Source of the DNA: SAR324 cluster bacterium
GTDB taxonomy: Bacteria; SAR324; XYD2-FULL-50-16; JAERRU01
Reading direction: 5' to 3'
Assembly (NCBI GenBank): GCA_016735295.1
Contig: JAERRU010000009.1
Coordinates: 37,937-101,936, forward strand
DNA length: 64,000 nt
Positions 35,101 through 42,834 of the stretch are shown here, piece by piece. The position numbers and the translations under genes are program-made. Position 1 is the first letter of the stretch, and every line of letters begins with the position of its first letter. The notes below the pieces were generated by a model. The model searched no databases. It saw nothing but the letters and a program-made list of their open reading frames with translations, and had not been told where the DNA came from.

Positions 35101-35670
35101 TTTTTAGATAGCCAACATGAAGATTTACTATCTAGCATATCATTATTAAAACAAGCGATAGAAAAGATAGATAAAACATCGTGTGAGCTTTTTAGCAAAG
35201 CATTTAAAGCGATAAACGAGCAATTTGAAGAGGTATTTCCCCTTTTATTTAATGGAGGAGCGGCAAAATTGACCCTGATAGATGAGCAAAATATACTAGA
35301 AACAGGGGTAGATATTATGGCCTGCCCACCTGGTAAGACAACTAAAAACATAAATCTATTAAGTGGTGGGGAAAAGGCATTAACCGCAATAGCTTTGATA
35401 GTAGCGATTTTTTTATATAAACCCAGCCCATTTTGTGTGCTAGATGAGGTAGACGCCCCCCTTGATGTGAATAATATAAGACGTTTTTGCAAGATGATAA
35501 AATCTTTAACATCGCGAGTGCAATTTATCTTGATAACACATAACCCTAAAACAATGGAGGTGGCCGATTATATATATGGAGTCACCATGGAGGAATCAGG
35601 GGTATCTAAGGTGGTGAGTGTGGATTTGAAGGCGATGACATTGCCCAAAAAAATATCTATTTTACGCTAA
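32119..35670 (+). CDS. smc: Chromosome segregation protein SMC
   Basis: An 1183-residue protein with full SMC architecture: Walker A [22 protein letters not shown] at about 33, a long Lys/Gln/Glu-rich coiled coil, a hinge near 520-660 ([24 protein letters not shown]), the returning coil, the signature [14 protein letters not shown] and Walker B [13 protein letters not shown]. SMC compacts and segregates DNA. The partners scpA and scpB are not in the window. It is alone between a 179-bp gap and the metal ATPase. Confidence 0.97.
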   Translation: [1183 protein letters not shown]

Positions 35671-35778
35671 TGGGTAAGGGCAATATTTTGTGATAGAATA
35701 ATGTTGAGAAGTATTGTATATTATAACTATAGCGATAATTACATAAAATAAATTAGTAAAAATATAATTATAATTATA

Positions 35779-37722
35779 ATGAATCAGAGCGATAAAAAAG
35801 TTAATATAGGGCATTGCTGTAACAGAGCGCCATCCAACCAATGGCCAGTGATGGCAACAGTGATTAACGCATTAACTGGGGTAGCGGCCTATGTGGTTGG
35901 ATATTTAGGCGGAGATTTTTATTTAGCAAGTGCCTTGTGGGTTATATGTTATATAGCAGGAGGATTTTTTGGGGTATTCTCAGCCTATGAAGCCTTGCGA
36001 GAGGGCAAGATTAATATAGATATATTAATGATTTTAGCGGCGTTGGGATCGGCTTATATAGGTGCTTATGCAGAGGGTGGGGGGCTACTTTTTTTATTTT
36101 CATTATCTAATACGCTGCAATCTTACGCTCTGGAAAGGAGCTTTCGCTCAATTAGCACGATAATGGATTTAAAGCCAGATATGGTGAGCATCAAAAAAAA
36201 TAACAACTGGATAGATAAAAATCTAGATGAAGTAAAAATTGGTGATATATGTTTGGTCAGACCAGGCAGCAACATAGCTCTTGATGGGGTGGTTATTTCT
36301 GGTAAATCTGATGTTAATCAGGCTCCCATAACAGGAGAGAGCATGTTGGTGATAAAACAGCCTGGCTCTTTGGTTTATGCAGGGTCTGGCAATAAAACTG
36401 GTATTTTAGAATTCAAGGTAAGTTCGTTAAATAGCGATAGCACTTTATCTAAAATATTAGTGATGGTGGAAAAGGCTCAAGCAAGTAAATCAAAAACGCA
36501 ATCCAAATTAGAAAGGCTAGAAGGCTATTATGCTATATTTGTGTTGGCGGTTAGTGGTTTATTGTTATTGGTTAGCACGGTGGTGTTGGGGGATGGATTT
36601 TATGATAGTTTTTATAAAACAATAACTTGGCTGGTGGTGGCATCTCCTTGTGCGTTGATTATTGCCATTCCGGCTAGTTATTTGAGTGCTATAGCTAACG
36701 CAGCGATGCATGGGGTAATTTTTAAAGGAGGCATAAGCATGGAAAGGGCGGCAGAGATAAAGGCGGTGGCACTTGATAAAACTGGCACTTTAACCTATGG
36801 CCAACCAAGGGTGGTTGATGTTTATTCTCCTGATATGAAAGTTAACGAATTAATGGCTAGCATATTACCTTTAGAATTAAAATCAGAGCATTTATTAGCC
36901 CAAACTATAGTTAAGCATGCTAAGGAGCAAAATATTAATTCTACTAAGGAGGTGCAAGATTTTAAGAGTATTCCTGGAAGGGGGGTAGAGGGCAAGATAG
37001 GCGATTATCTTTATGTAATTGGTAATAAGGGAATGTTTATTGATCGGCAGGTGGCGGTGCCAAAATTATTTGATGATCAGGCTAAAGCGATGGGTGATAA
37101 GGGTGAAATGATAGTTTTTGTGGCGCTCAAAAATGCTGATGGGTATAAATTTTTAGCGGTGATAGGCTTTTTAGATCAGCTAAGAAAGGAATCATCGTTA
37201 ATGGTTAAGTCTTTACGGGCTATGGGCATCAAAAATGTGGTTATGCTAACTGGGGATCACACAAAAATGGCAGCATCTATATCAAAGGAATTATCTTTGG
37301 ATAATTATTATGCTGAGCTTTTACCAGAGCAAAAGCTAGCTATGATTAAGGAGATATCGAAAAAGGATGCGGTTGCTATGGTGGGAGATGGAGTTAATGA
37401 CGCCCCTTCTTTGGCAGCAGCTAATTTATCTATTTCTATGGGCGAAGGAGCAAACGATATGGCGATTAGCACGGCTGAGGTAATTTTGATGAGTAATGAT
37501 TTAAGAAAAATACCTTTTTTGCTTAGTTTATCGCGTCAGGCTAGGCGGGTGGTGTATCAAAATTTGACTATAGCATTATCGGTGATGGTTACCTTGTCGG
37601 TTATTAATTTTGGTTTTGGATTACCGCTCACGGTGGGGGTGGTGGCGCATGAGGGAAGCACGCTTTTAGCTGCCTTAAATGGATTAAGATTACTTTTTTT
37701 TAAGGACTCACAGGAAGTTTAA
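35779..37722 (+). CDS. P1B-4-type heavy-metal-transporting ATPase
   Basis: A 647-residue P-type ATPase. PITGES (actuator), the membrane metal motif VASPCALIIAIPASYL, LDKTGTLTYG (phosphorylated Asp), VMLTGDHTKMA, AMVGDGVNDAPSLAAA, and a final-helix HEGSTLLAALNGLRLL. The SPC motif together with HEG-x-T places it in the P1B-4 group, which exports Co, Zn or related metals, rather than the CPC copper/zinc groups. It has no HMA domain; the short N-terminus has a HCC cluster instead. No regulator gene is adjacent. Confidence 0.92.
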   Translation: MNQSDKKVNIGHCCNRAPSNQWPVMATVINALTGVAAYVVGYLGGDFYLASALWVICYIAGGFFGVFSAYEALREGKINIDILMILAALGSAYIGAYAEGGGLLFLFSLSNTLQSYALERSFRSISTIMDLKPDMVSIKKNNNWIDKNLDEVKIGDICLVRPGSNIALDGVVISGKSDVNQAPITGESMLVIKQPGSLVYAGSGNKTGILEFKVSSLNSDSTLSKILVMVEKAQASKSKTQSKLERLEGYYAIFVLAVSGLLLLVSTVVLGDGFYDSFYKTITWLVVASPCALIIAIPASYLSAIANAAMHGVIFKGGISMERAAEIKAVALDKTGTLTYGQPRVVDVYSPDMKVNELMASILPLELKSEHLLAQTIVKHAKEQNINSTKEVQDFKSIPGRGVEGKIGDYLYVIGNKGMFIDRQVAVPKLFDDQAKAMGDKGEMIVFVALKNADGYKFLAVIGFLDQLRKESSLMVKSLRAMGIKNVVMLTGDHTKMAASISKELSLDNYYAELLPEQKLAMIKEISKKDAVAMVGDGVNDAPSLAAANLSISMGEGANDMAISTAEVILMSNDLRKIPFLLSLSRQARRVVYQNLTIALSVMVTLSVINFGFGLPLTVGVVAHEGSTLLAALNGLRLLFFKDSQEV

Positions 37723-38217
37723 ATAAGGTTTAATGGCAATCGCGGCAGATTATAAATGGTGGCTATCGTCTATTATATATAGAACGATCATTTTAACTAC
37801 TATATATAATCACGAAAGATAATTCGCTCAAAGCCCCAAAAATAGCTTACTTAAATGAGGGAATTTATTATTTTAATAATTAGTTAAAACCCATTAAATA
37901 TTAAGTATCTTTAAATTGGGTAAAAAACTGTTATAAATATGAATAAATTAAAAACAATTTACAAAAAGATATCCCTTGATCAATAGGCCACCTAAATGCT
38001 TTATAGTATTGGATATGCCTTTTTAAAGAACATTGATAAGCACATTAAATATAAGTAAAAACAAGGAAAAATACTTTTTTTTAAAATAATACTTGACATG
38101 GATATAGTGTTATAGGATAAGGAGGCGTGCTGAATATTTTTGGATATCAAGCAAAAAATTTAATTTTTTTGAAAAAACACTTGCAATTAGTTTTTTGATG
38201 TTCTAGAGGTATGGCTA
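37723..38217. other. Long non-coding stretch upstream of porin 1
   Basis: About 495 bp, very A+T-rich, with no ORF I can support. A TTGACA hexamer at 38093-38098 has only poor -10 partners (GGATAA at 16 bp). The end of this stretch leads into the better promoter described next. The length is unusual for this compact region and suggests regulatory content or a small RNA that I cannot define. Confidence 0.5.
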
Positions 38218-38247
38218 TTGCGACTAAAGACTAGTTGCAAGTATAAT
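38218..38247 (+). promoter_or_regulatory. Sigma-70-type promoter for porin 1
   Basis: TTGCGA, an 18-bp spacer and a perfect TATAAT, ending 67 bp before the porin 1 start. It would give a leader of about 60 nt that contains the hairpin at 38260-38282 and the GGAG ribosome-binding site. Confidence 0.6.
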
Positions 38248-38259
38248 TTTTTTTGGCGG

Positions 38260-38282
38260 TTCATCTTGGTTGTCAAGGTGAA
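38260..38282 (+). promoter_or_regulatory. Hairpin in the porin 1 mRNA leader
   Basis: TTCATCTTG pairs with CAAGGTGAA (nine pairs, one G-U) around a five-base loop. It lies between the promoter and the ribosome-binding site (GGAG, 38304-38307). There is no U-tract, so it may stabilise the transcript or be a target for small-RNA control, as is common for porin leaders. Confidence 0.45.
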
Positions 38283-38314
38283 TATTTTAAACAACTTAAT
38301 ATAATGGAGAAAGC

Positions 38315-39517
38315 ATGTTGAAAAGATTTAAATTAACAGCTGTCATAGCCGTTGCTTTGTCAATGGTTGCATCTGCTGGATTTGCTCAAATTGATACGTC
38401 TGGTCGTGTAAGAGCTTATTTTGGTACCACCGCAAATGTTGCAGCTGATGAAAGTGAAGAAGCTACAGTGGGATTTGATGGAAACGCGATAATTAGCTTT
38501 GGGTATGAACAACCAGCTTTTGGTGATTGGACAGCTCGTGCGGGTTTTGATACGTTACTTAGCTCTACCGAAACTAAAAGAGATGGTGACATATGTTTAA
38601 GCTTAAATAATGGCTCTTATGGAGTTAGATTTGGCCATATAAAATTCTTAGATTCAGTTGCTAGCATGGGCGGTTGGGAAACAAGCGGTGTTACTCTAAG
38701 TGAATCATTAGTTGATCAAGGTCAATTATCTGATCGTGGCCATAGCGTTGGCTTTTCGGTTAATGCAATTGACAACTTAGCTATCAAATACGGAATAGAA
38801 ACTAGTGCTAGAACAACAGTTTCAGCTCCTGATGCAGCAGCTAATGATATAACTGAAACTTATAATTATAGCACAGCTGCTTTTGGTCTTTCTGCTAAGT
38901 ATACCCTTGATGGCTTGATTGTTGGGGCGTCAATATACAATAAAGTGGATAAAGAAACCATTACCCCAAAAGTTGAAGCTGTAACTGCTGATCCTACTAC
39001 AACACCACCAGTTGTAGCGGTTGTAGGTGTGGACGAAGTCACTGAAGAAACAAAGAACATAAGAATAGCTTTAGGTGCGTCTTATGATTTGTCTTCAATG
39101 CAAGTTCCAGTTAACGTATGGTTAGGTTATTACCAAAACGGAACTGAAGTTGATGAGGTTAAAAGTGGATTTTCTACTATAGCAGTGGGCGGTAAATATT
39201 CTTTTACTGGCGGTAATGCTGGTCTTTCTTTGGAAATCTCTCCATTTGTAAAAGAAACATATGAAACTGCTGCTGTGCCTGCTTCTGGTACTGGTGCTGC
39301 TGCTGTGGCTGCTAAAGATGCTGAAACAGTAGATTACTTCAAGGCGGCTAGCTCTCAAACTATGGTTGCTTGGGTAAACTATAATTTATCTGATAACACC
39401 AAAGTGTTTGGTACTTTTGGCTCATATGTCAAAAAACAAGCACTAAAAGAAGATGGTGATGAGGCTAGTGATGTCACAAGCTCAAGTATAAGAATTGGTT
39501 TACGCCAAAACTTTTAA
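38315..39517 (+). CDS. Outer-membrane porin (copy 1)
   Basis: A 400-residue protein with a Sec signal peptide cleaved after SAGFA, then alternating beta strands and a terminal SIRIGLRQNF; a final Phe is the outer-membrane beta-barrel insertion signal. GSYGVRFGHIKFLDSVASMGGWETSG matches Gram-negative porin-family barrels. It has a strong ribosome-binding site (GGAG, 7 bp before ATG) and is followed by the best terminator in the window, so it is probably highly expressed. Two Ala/Thr/Val/Pro-rich stretches (near 218-245 and 327-345) are missing from copy 2 and look like surface loops. Confidence 0.88.
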   Translation: MLKRFKLTAVIAVALSMVASAGFAQIDTSGRVRAYFGTTANVAADESEEATVGFDGNAIISFGYEQPAFGDWTARAGFDTLLSSTETKRDGDICLSLNNGSYGVRFGHIKFLDSVASMGGWETSGVTLSESLVDQGQLSDRGHSVGFSVNAIDNLAIKYGIETSARTTVSAPDAAANDITETYNYSTAAFGLSAKYTLDGLIVGASIYNKVDKETITPKVEAVTADPTTTPPVVAVVGVDEVTEETKNIRIALGASYDLSSMQVPVNVWLGYYQNGTEVDEVKSGFSTIAVGGKYSFTGGNAGLSLEISPFVKETYETAAVPASGTGAAAVAAKDAETVDYFKAASSQTMVAWVNYNLSDNTKVFGTFGSYVKKQALKEDGDEASDVTSSSIRIGLRQNF

Positions 39518-39544
39518 TTTGATTAGTTAATTAGACTATCTTAG

Positions 39545-39574
39545 AACCCGCCCTTTTGGGGCGGGTTTTTTTTT
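39545..39574 (+). terminator. Rho-independent terminator after porin 1
   Basis: AACCCGCCC pairs perfectly with GGGCGGGTT around a short TTTTG loop, followed by a run of T. This is the only strong intrinsic terminator I found in the window and it isolates porin 1 from lspA. Confidence 0.95.
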
Positions 39575-39661
39575 GCAAAAATAAGCGAATTAATTTATAG
39601 AGCGATTAGTCTTAATAACACATTCCTCTGATATCATTTCTACTAAAAACTAAAATTCAAT

Positions 39662-40174
39662 ATGCACATAAAACTAACCTGCTTTATCATAGGCACTCTA
39701 TTAGTTGGTTTTATCGATCAAGCAAGCAAAAAAATAGCGATTAGTTATCTCTTATTAGGAGCACCTCCTATCGAAATGATACCAGGATTTATCGATTTTA
39801 AACTGGTATATAACAGCGGGGTATCATTTGGTTTTTTAAGCCATAATGGCTCAACTATAGGATGGATATTACTTTCTAGCGTCACTATATTTATTATCGC
39901 CTATTTAATTCAATTGGTGATAAGAAGAATATCTAAAATATCTAAACTAGGCTTAACATCCTTTTGTTTCATTATAGGTGGAGCCTTGGGCAATGGTGTA
40001 GATCGTATTTTCTATCAACAGGTCACCGATTTTATGATTTTTCGTATCGGGGATATAACATTGTTTGTCAATAATCTAGCTGATGATGCTATTAGTATTG
40101 GTTTAATATTATTAATATTTGAGGCTTTAATATTGAGGCGAAGCAAGAATAGTATAAAAGCCATTTTGAAATAA
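39662..40174 (+). CDS. lspA: Lipoprotein signal peptidase
   Basis: A 170-residue protein with four membrane helices. DQASKK after the first helix, VYNSGVSFGFLS, the catalytic-Asp motif GGALGNGVDRI and the second catalytic Asp in FVNNLADDAISIG are all present. It removes signal peptides from diacylglyceryl-modified prolipoproteins; several lipoproteins in this window are potential substrates. It is the intact copy of a duplicated porin-lspA unit. Confidence 0.95.
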   Translation: MHIKLTCFIIGTLLVGFIDQASKKIAISYLLLGAPPIEMIPGFIDFKLVYNSGVSFGFLSHNGSTIGWILLSSVTIFIIAYLIQLVIRRISKISKLGLTSFCFIIGGALGNGVDRIFYQQVTDFMIFRIGDITLFVNNLADDAISIGLILLIFEALILRRSKNSIKAILK

Positions 40175-40324
40175 AGGTTGAAAGACTATTGCGATTATTT
40201 TCTTTATAGGATAAAGAATTAGCTATTAAAGTTAAAAACTATTTTAAATAAGTTTAAATCATGTATCAAATTATCTTAATAGTAAGGTGATCGTTTTTAT
40301 TAATATAATCATAATGGAGAAAGT

Positions 40325-41419
40325 ATGTTGAAAAAATTGCAACTAATAGCGGTCATGGTGGTCGTTTTGTCAATGCTCACGCCTGCCGTATTTTCCCAGA
40401 TCGATATGTCCGGCAGGGTAAGAATTTATTTTGACGATAGCTCAGCAACTAGCTCTGATGAAAGTAAATCAAATTCTACAAAAACTGAAGTAGACGCCGC
40501 GGGTAGCATTTTTTATCAACAACCAGCTTTTGCCGATTGGATAGCTTACGCCCGTTTTGGTACAGAAATTAATGATGAATCCATCATAGAATATGATGAT
40601 ATATATGCAGGTTTAAGCAACGGTTATTTTGGTGTTAGGTTTGGTTATATGGAATACCTAGATCCAGTTGCTGATATGGGAGGTTGGGAAACTGCTGGCA
40701 TTGATTTAAGTCAATCATTGGTTAATCAAGGTCAATTATCTAAGCGTACTTATAGCTCGGTCTTGTCGATTGATACTCATAGCCATATAGCTATTAAGCT
40801 TGGAGCAGGCATCAAGAATAATGTAAAAACTTCTGCACCTGATACGAATGGCGACACCACAAAAATAACAGAAAAAACATCAAATAGGGGTATGTCTATC
40901 AGATATAACAATTATGGGCTGGTACTGGGTGTATCACTATACGCTCAAGCGAATGATGAAATCTCTCCTGACGAGGCTACTATTAACAAAAATAACGTGA
41001 GAATGGCTATAGGTGCATCTTATGATTTTTCTGCGATGCAAGTTCCGCTCAATATATGGTATAGCTCTTATGTTGACGCGACCCAAATTGATGATGATAA
41101 AGGGGAAGGCTTTAATGTTGTGGCGATAGGCGGCAAATATTCTTTTACTGGTGGAGATATAGGTCTTTCTTATGAAAATTCTGAATTTAGAAAGTTAGAA
41201 TATATACCCAAAGATAAGACGTTTAAAAAATATCAGGAACCAGATGAATCACAAATTATGATAGTCACATGGGTGAACTATAATTTATCTAATAGAACTA
41301 AAGTGTTTGGCTCCTTGGGTTCTTACACCAAAAAATTTGAAAAGGAAGAAGCGGATGACGCCGATCCTAGCAATATTAAGGAGACTAGTATCAGAGTTGG
41401 TTTACGCCAAAACTTCTAA
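40325..41419 (+). CDS. Outer-membrane porin (copy 2, diverged paralogue)
   Basis: A 364-residue barrel protein clearly paralogous to copy 1: MLKKLQLIAVMVVVLSML signal, QIDMSGRVRIYF at the mature start, GYFGVRFGYMEYLDPVADMGGWETAG, GGKYSFTGGDIGLSYE and the C-terminal SIRVGLRQNF. The ribosome-binding site region (AATGGAGAAAG then ATG) is the same as for copy 1. Loops are shorter and more acidic. It lacks the terminator after its stop because a deletion joins it to the lspA remnant. Confidence 0.88.
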   Translation: MLKKLQLIAVMVVVLSMLTPAVFSQIDMSGRVRIYFDDSSATSSDESKSNSTKTEVDAAGSIFYQQPAFADWIAYARFGTEINDESIIEYDDIYAGLSNGYFGVRFGYMEYLDPVADMGGWETAGIDLSQSLVNQGQLSKRTYSSVLSIDTHSHIAIKLGAGIKNNVKTSAPDTNGDTTKITEKTSNRGMSIRYNNYGLVLGVSLYAQANDEISPDEATINKNNVRMAIGASYDFSAMQVPLNIWYSSYVDATQIDDDKGEGFNVVAIGGKYSFTGGDIGLSYENSEFRKLEYIPKDKTFKKYQEPDESQIMIVTWVNYNLSNRTKVFGSLGSYTKKFEKEEADDADPSNIKETSIRVGLRQNF

Positions 41420-41434
41420 TTTTAAAGGAATTAT

Positions 41435-41695
41435 CCATAATGACTCAACTATAGGATGAATATTGCTTTCTAGCACTGCCATATTTATCATTGCCTATTT
41501 AATTCAATTGGTGGTAAAAAGGACAGCTAAGATATTCACATTAGGAGTGGCATCATTAATTTTTTGTATGGGGATATTATATTGTTTGTGAATAATTTTG
41601 CTGATGGTATTATCATTATCGGTCTGATATTATTAATATTTGAGGCTTTAATATTGAAGAGGGATAAGAATAGCATAAAGGCTATTTTGAAATAA
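41435..41695 (+). pseudogene. lspA remnant from tandem duplication
   Basis: The sequence aligns base by base with the 3' half of lspA: CTCAACTATAGGATG, GCCTATTTAATTCAATTGGTG, TTGTTTGTGAATAAT and ATTTGAGGCTTTAATATTGA occur in the same order. The 5' third is missing, and a central stretch holding the NGVDR catalytic motif is deleted. A Trp codon has become TGA (GGATGG to GGATGA), and the frame is broken after the deletion. It begins 16 bp after the porin 2 stop, so the duplicated unit was porin plus lspA. Confidence 0.9.
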
Positions 41696-41710
41696 AGGGT
41701 TAAAAAAGCT

Positions 41711-42679
41711 ATGTTAATTAATTGTAGTGTCTATCAGGAAGGAGTGTTTCTGAAGAGCATTGAAAAAGGCCAGATTAGTAAATTTTTAAAAAAGGATAAT
41801 TGCGTGGTGTGGGTCGCACTAAAAGATGCCGATACCAAAGAATTACTGGAGATGAAAAACCAATTTGATCTGCCAGATTTGGCAGTTGAAGATGCTCAGC
41901 ACGGCCATCAAGTCCCCAAAATTGAAGAATATAATAATTCACTATTTGCTATATTAAAGCTTCCTGAAATACAAGGTGATGATCTTTTAACCGGTGAGCT
42001 TAATATATTTTTGGGCAAAAATTATGTGCTATCGATAAGAAACAAGAGCACGCAGCACCTTTGGCATATTAGAGAAAAATTAGAAAATCACCCTCAATTA
42101 CTTGAATTAGGATCTGGAATAATATTTTATGCTCTCATTGATGGGGTTGTTGATCTTTATTTTCCTATTTTGTATGTATTGGAAAATGAGTTAGATCAGA
42201 TTGAAGAAAATATTTTTAATCAACAAGCCTCAAGGACTTTGATTATAAAGCTTTATAATCTAAAAAATAAAGTTACTCAATTAAGGCACGCTATCGCCCC
42301 TTTAATTGAGGATTTAGCCAAAATGCAGGGAAAAGAGCGTGCCCCTTTTTTATTGGATGGTTTGCAAAATTACTTTCGTGATGTGGGAGATCACCTAGAT
42401 CGCATGTTAACTTCGATTGATAGTATAAGGGAAACAGTTAATACGGTGATGCACGTTAATATTTCGCTAATAGCGGTAGAAGACAGTCAGATAAATAAAA
42501 GGCTCGCCGCTTGGGCAGGAATATTTGCGGTAGCAACAGCATTATTAGGTATTTGGGGGATGAATTTTGAAGCTATGCCCGAGTTAAGATGGCGTTGGGG
42601 CTATCCTTCGGCCATGTTAATTATCGTGGTGGTTTGTGGATATCTTTATTATAAATTCAAAAAATCGGGCTGGCTCTAA
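41711..42679 (+). CDS. corA: CorA-family magnesium/divalent cation channel
   Basis: A 322-residue protein with a large cytoplasmic N-domain, a long stalk helix and two C-terminal membrane helices. The selectivity motif GMN is present in GIWGMNFEAMPELRW. It transports Mg2+ and perhaps Co2+ or Ni2+. It follows the lspA pseudogene by 15 bp; the start ATGTTAATTAAT has no strong ribosome-binding site. Confidence 0.93.
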   Translation: MLINCSVYQEGVFLKSIEKGQISKFLKKDNCVVWVALKDADTKELLEMKNQFDLPDLAVEDAQHGHQVPKIEEYNNSLFAILKLPEIQGDDLLTGELNIFLGKNYVLSIRNKSTQHLWHIREKLENHPQLLELGSGIIFYALIDGVVDLYFPILYVLENELDQIEENIFNQQASRTLIIKLYNLKNKVTQLRHAIAPLIEDLAKMQGKERAPFLLDGLQNYFRDVGDHLDRMLTSIDSIRETVNTVMHVNISLIAVEDSQINKRLAAWAGIFAVATALLGIWGMNFEAMPELRWRWGYPSAMLIIVVVCGYLYYKFKKSGWL

Positions 42680-42834
42680 TATTTATTTATAAAATATTAT
42701 TTATAATAATAAAAAATATATTTTGGAGCTAATTATTTTTTATTTCTATGATATGAGCGGAAATATCAGGGAAAGTTTACTCAATTACACCTAAACTCGC
42801 CCATCAATCAATAAAGAAGGTTTTAATTTAATTA

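Noticed and set aside
41420-41710. New small gene between porin 2 and corA
   Set aside because: The sequence aligns with the 3' half of lspA and is interrupted by a stop and deletions, so it is a pseudogene fragment.
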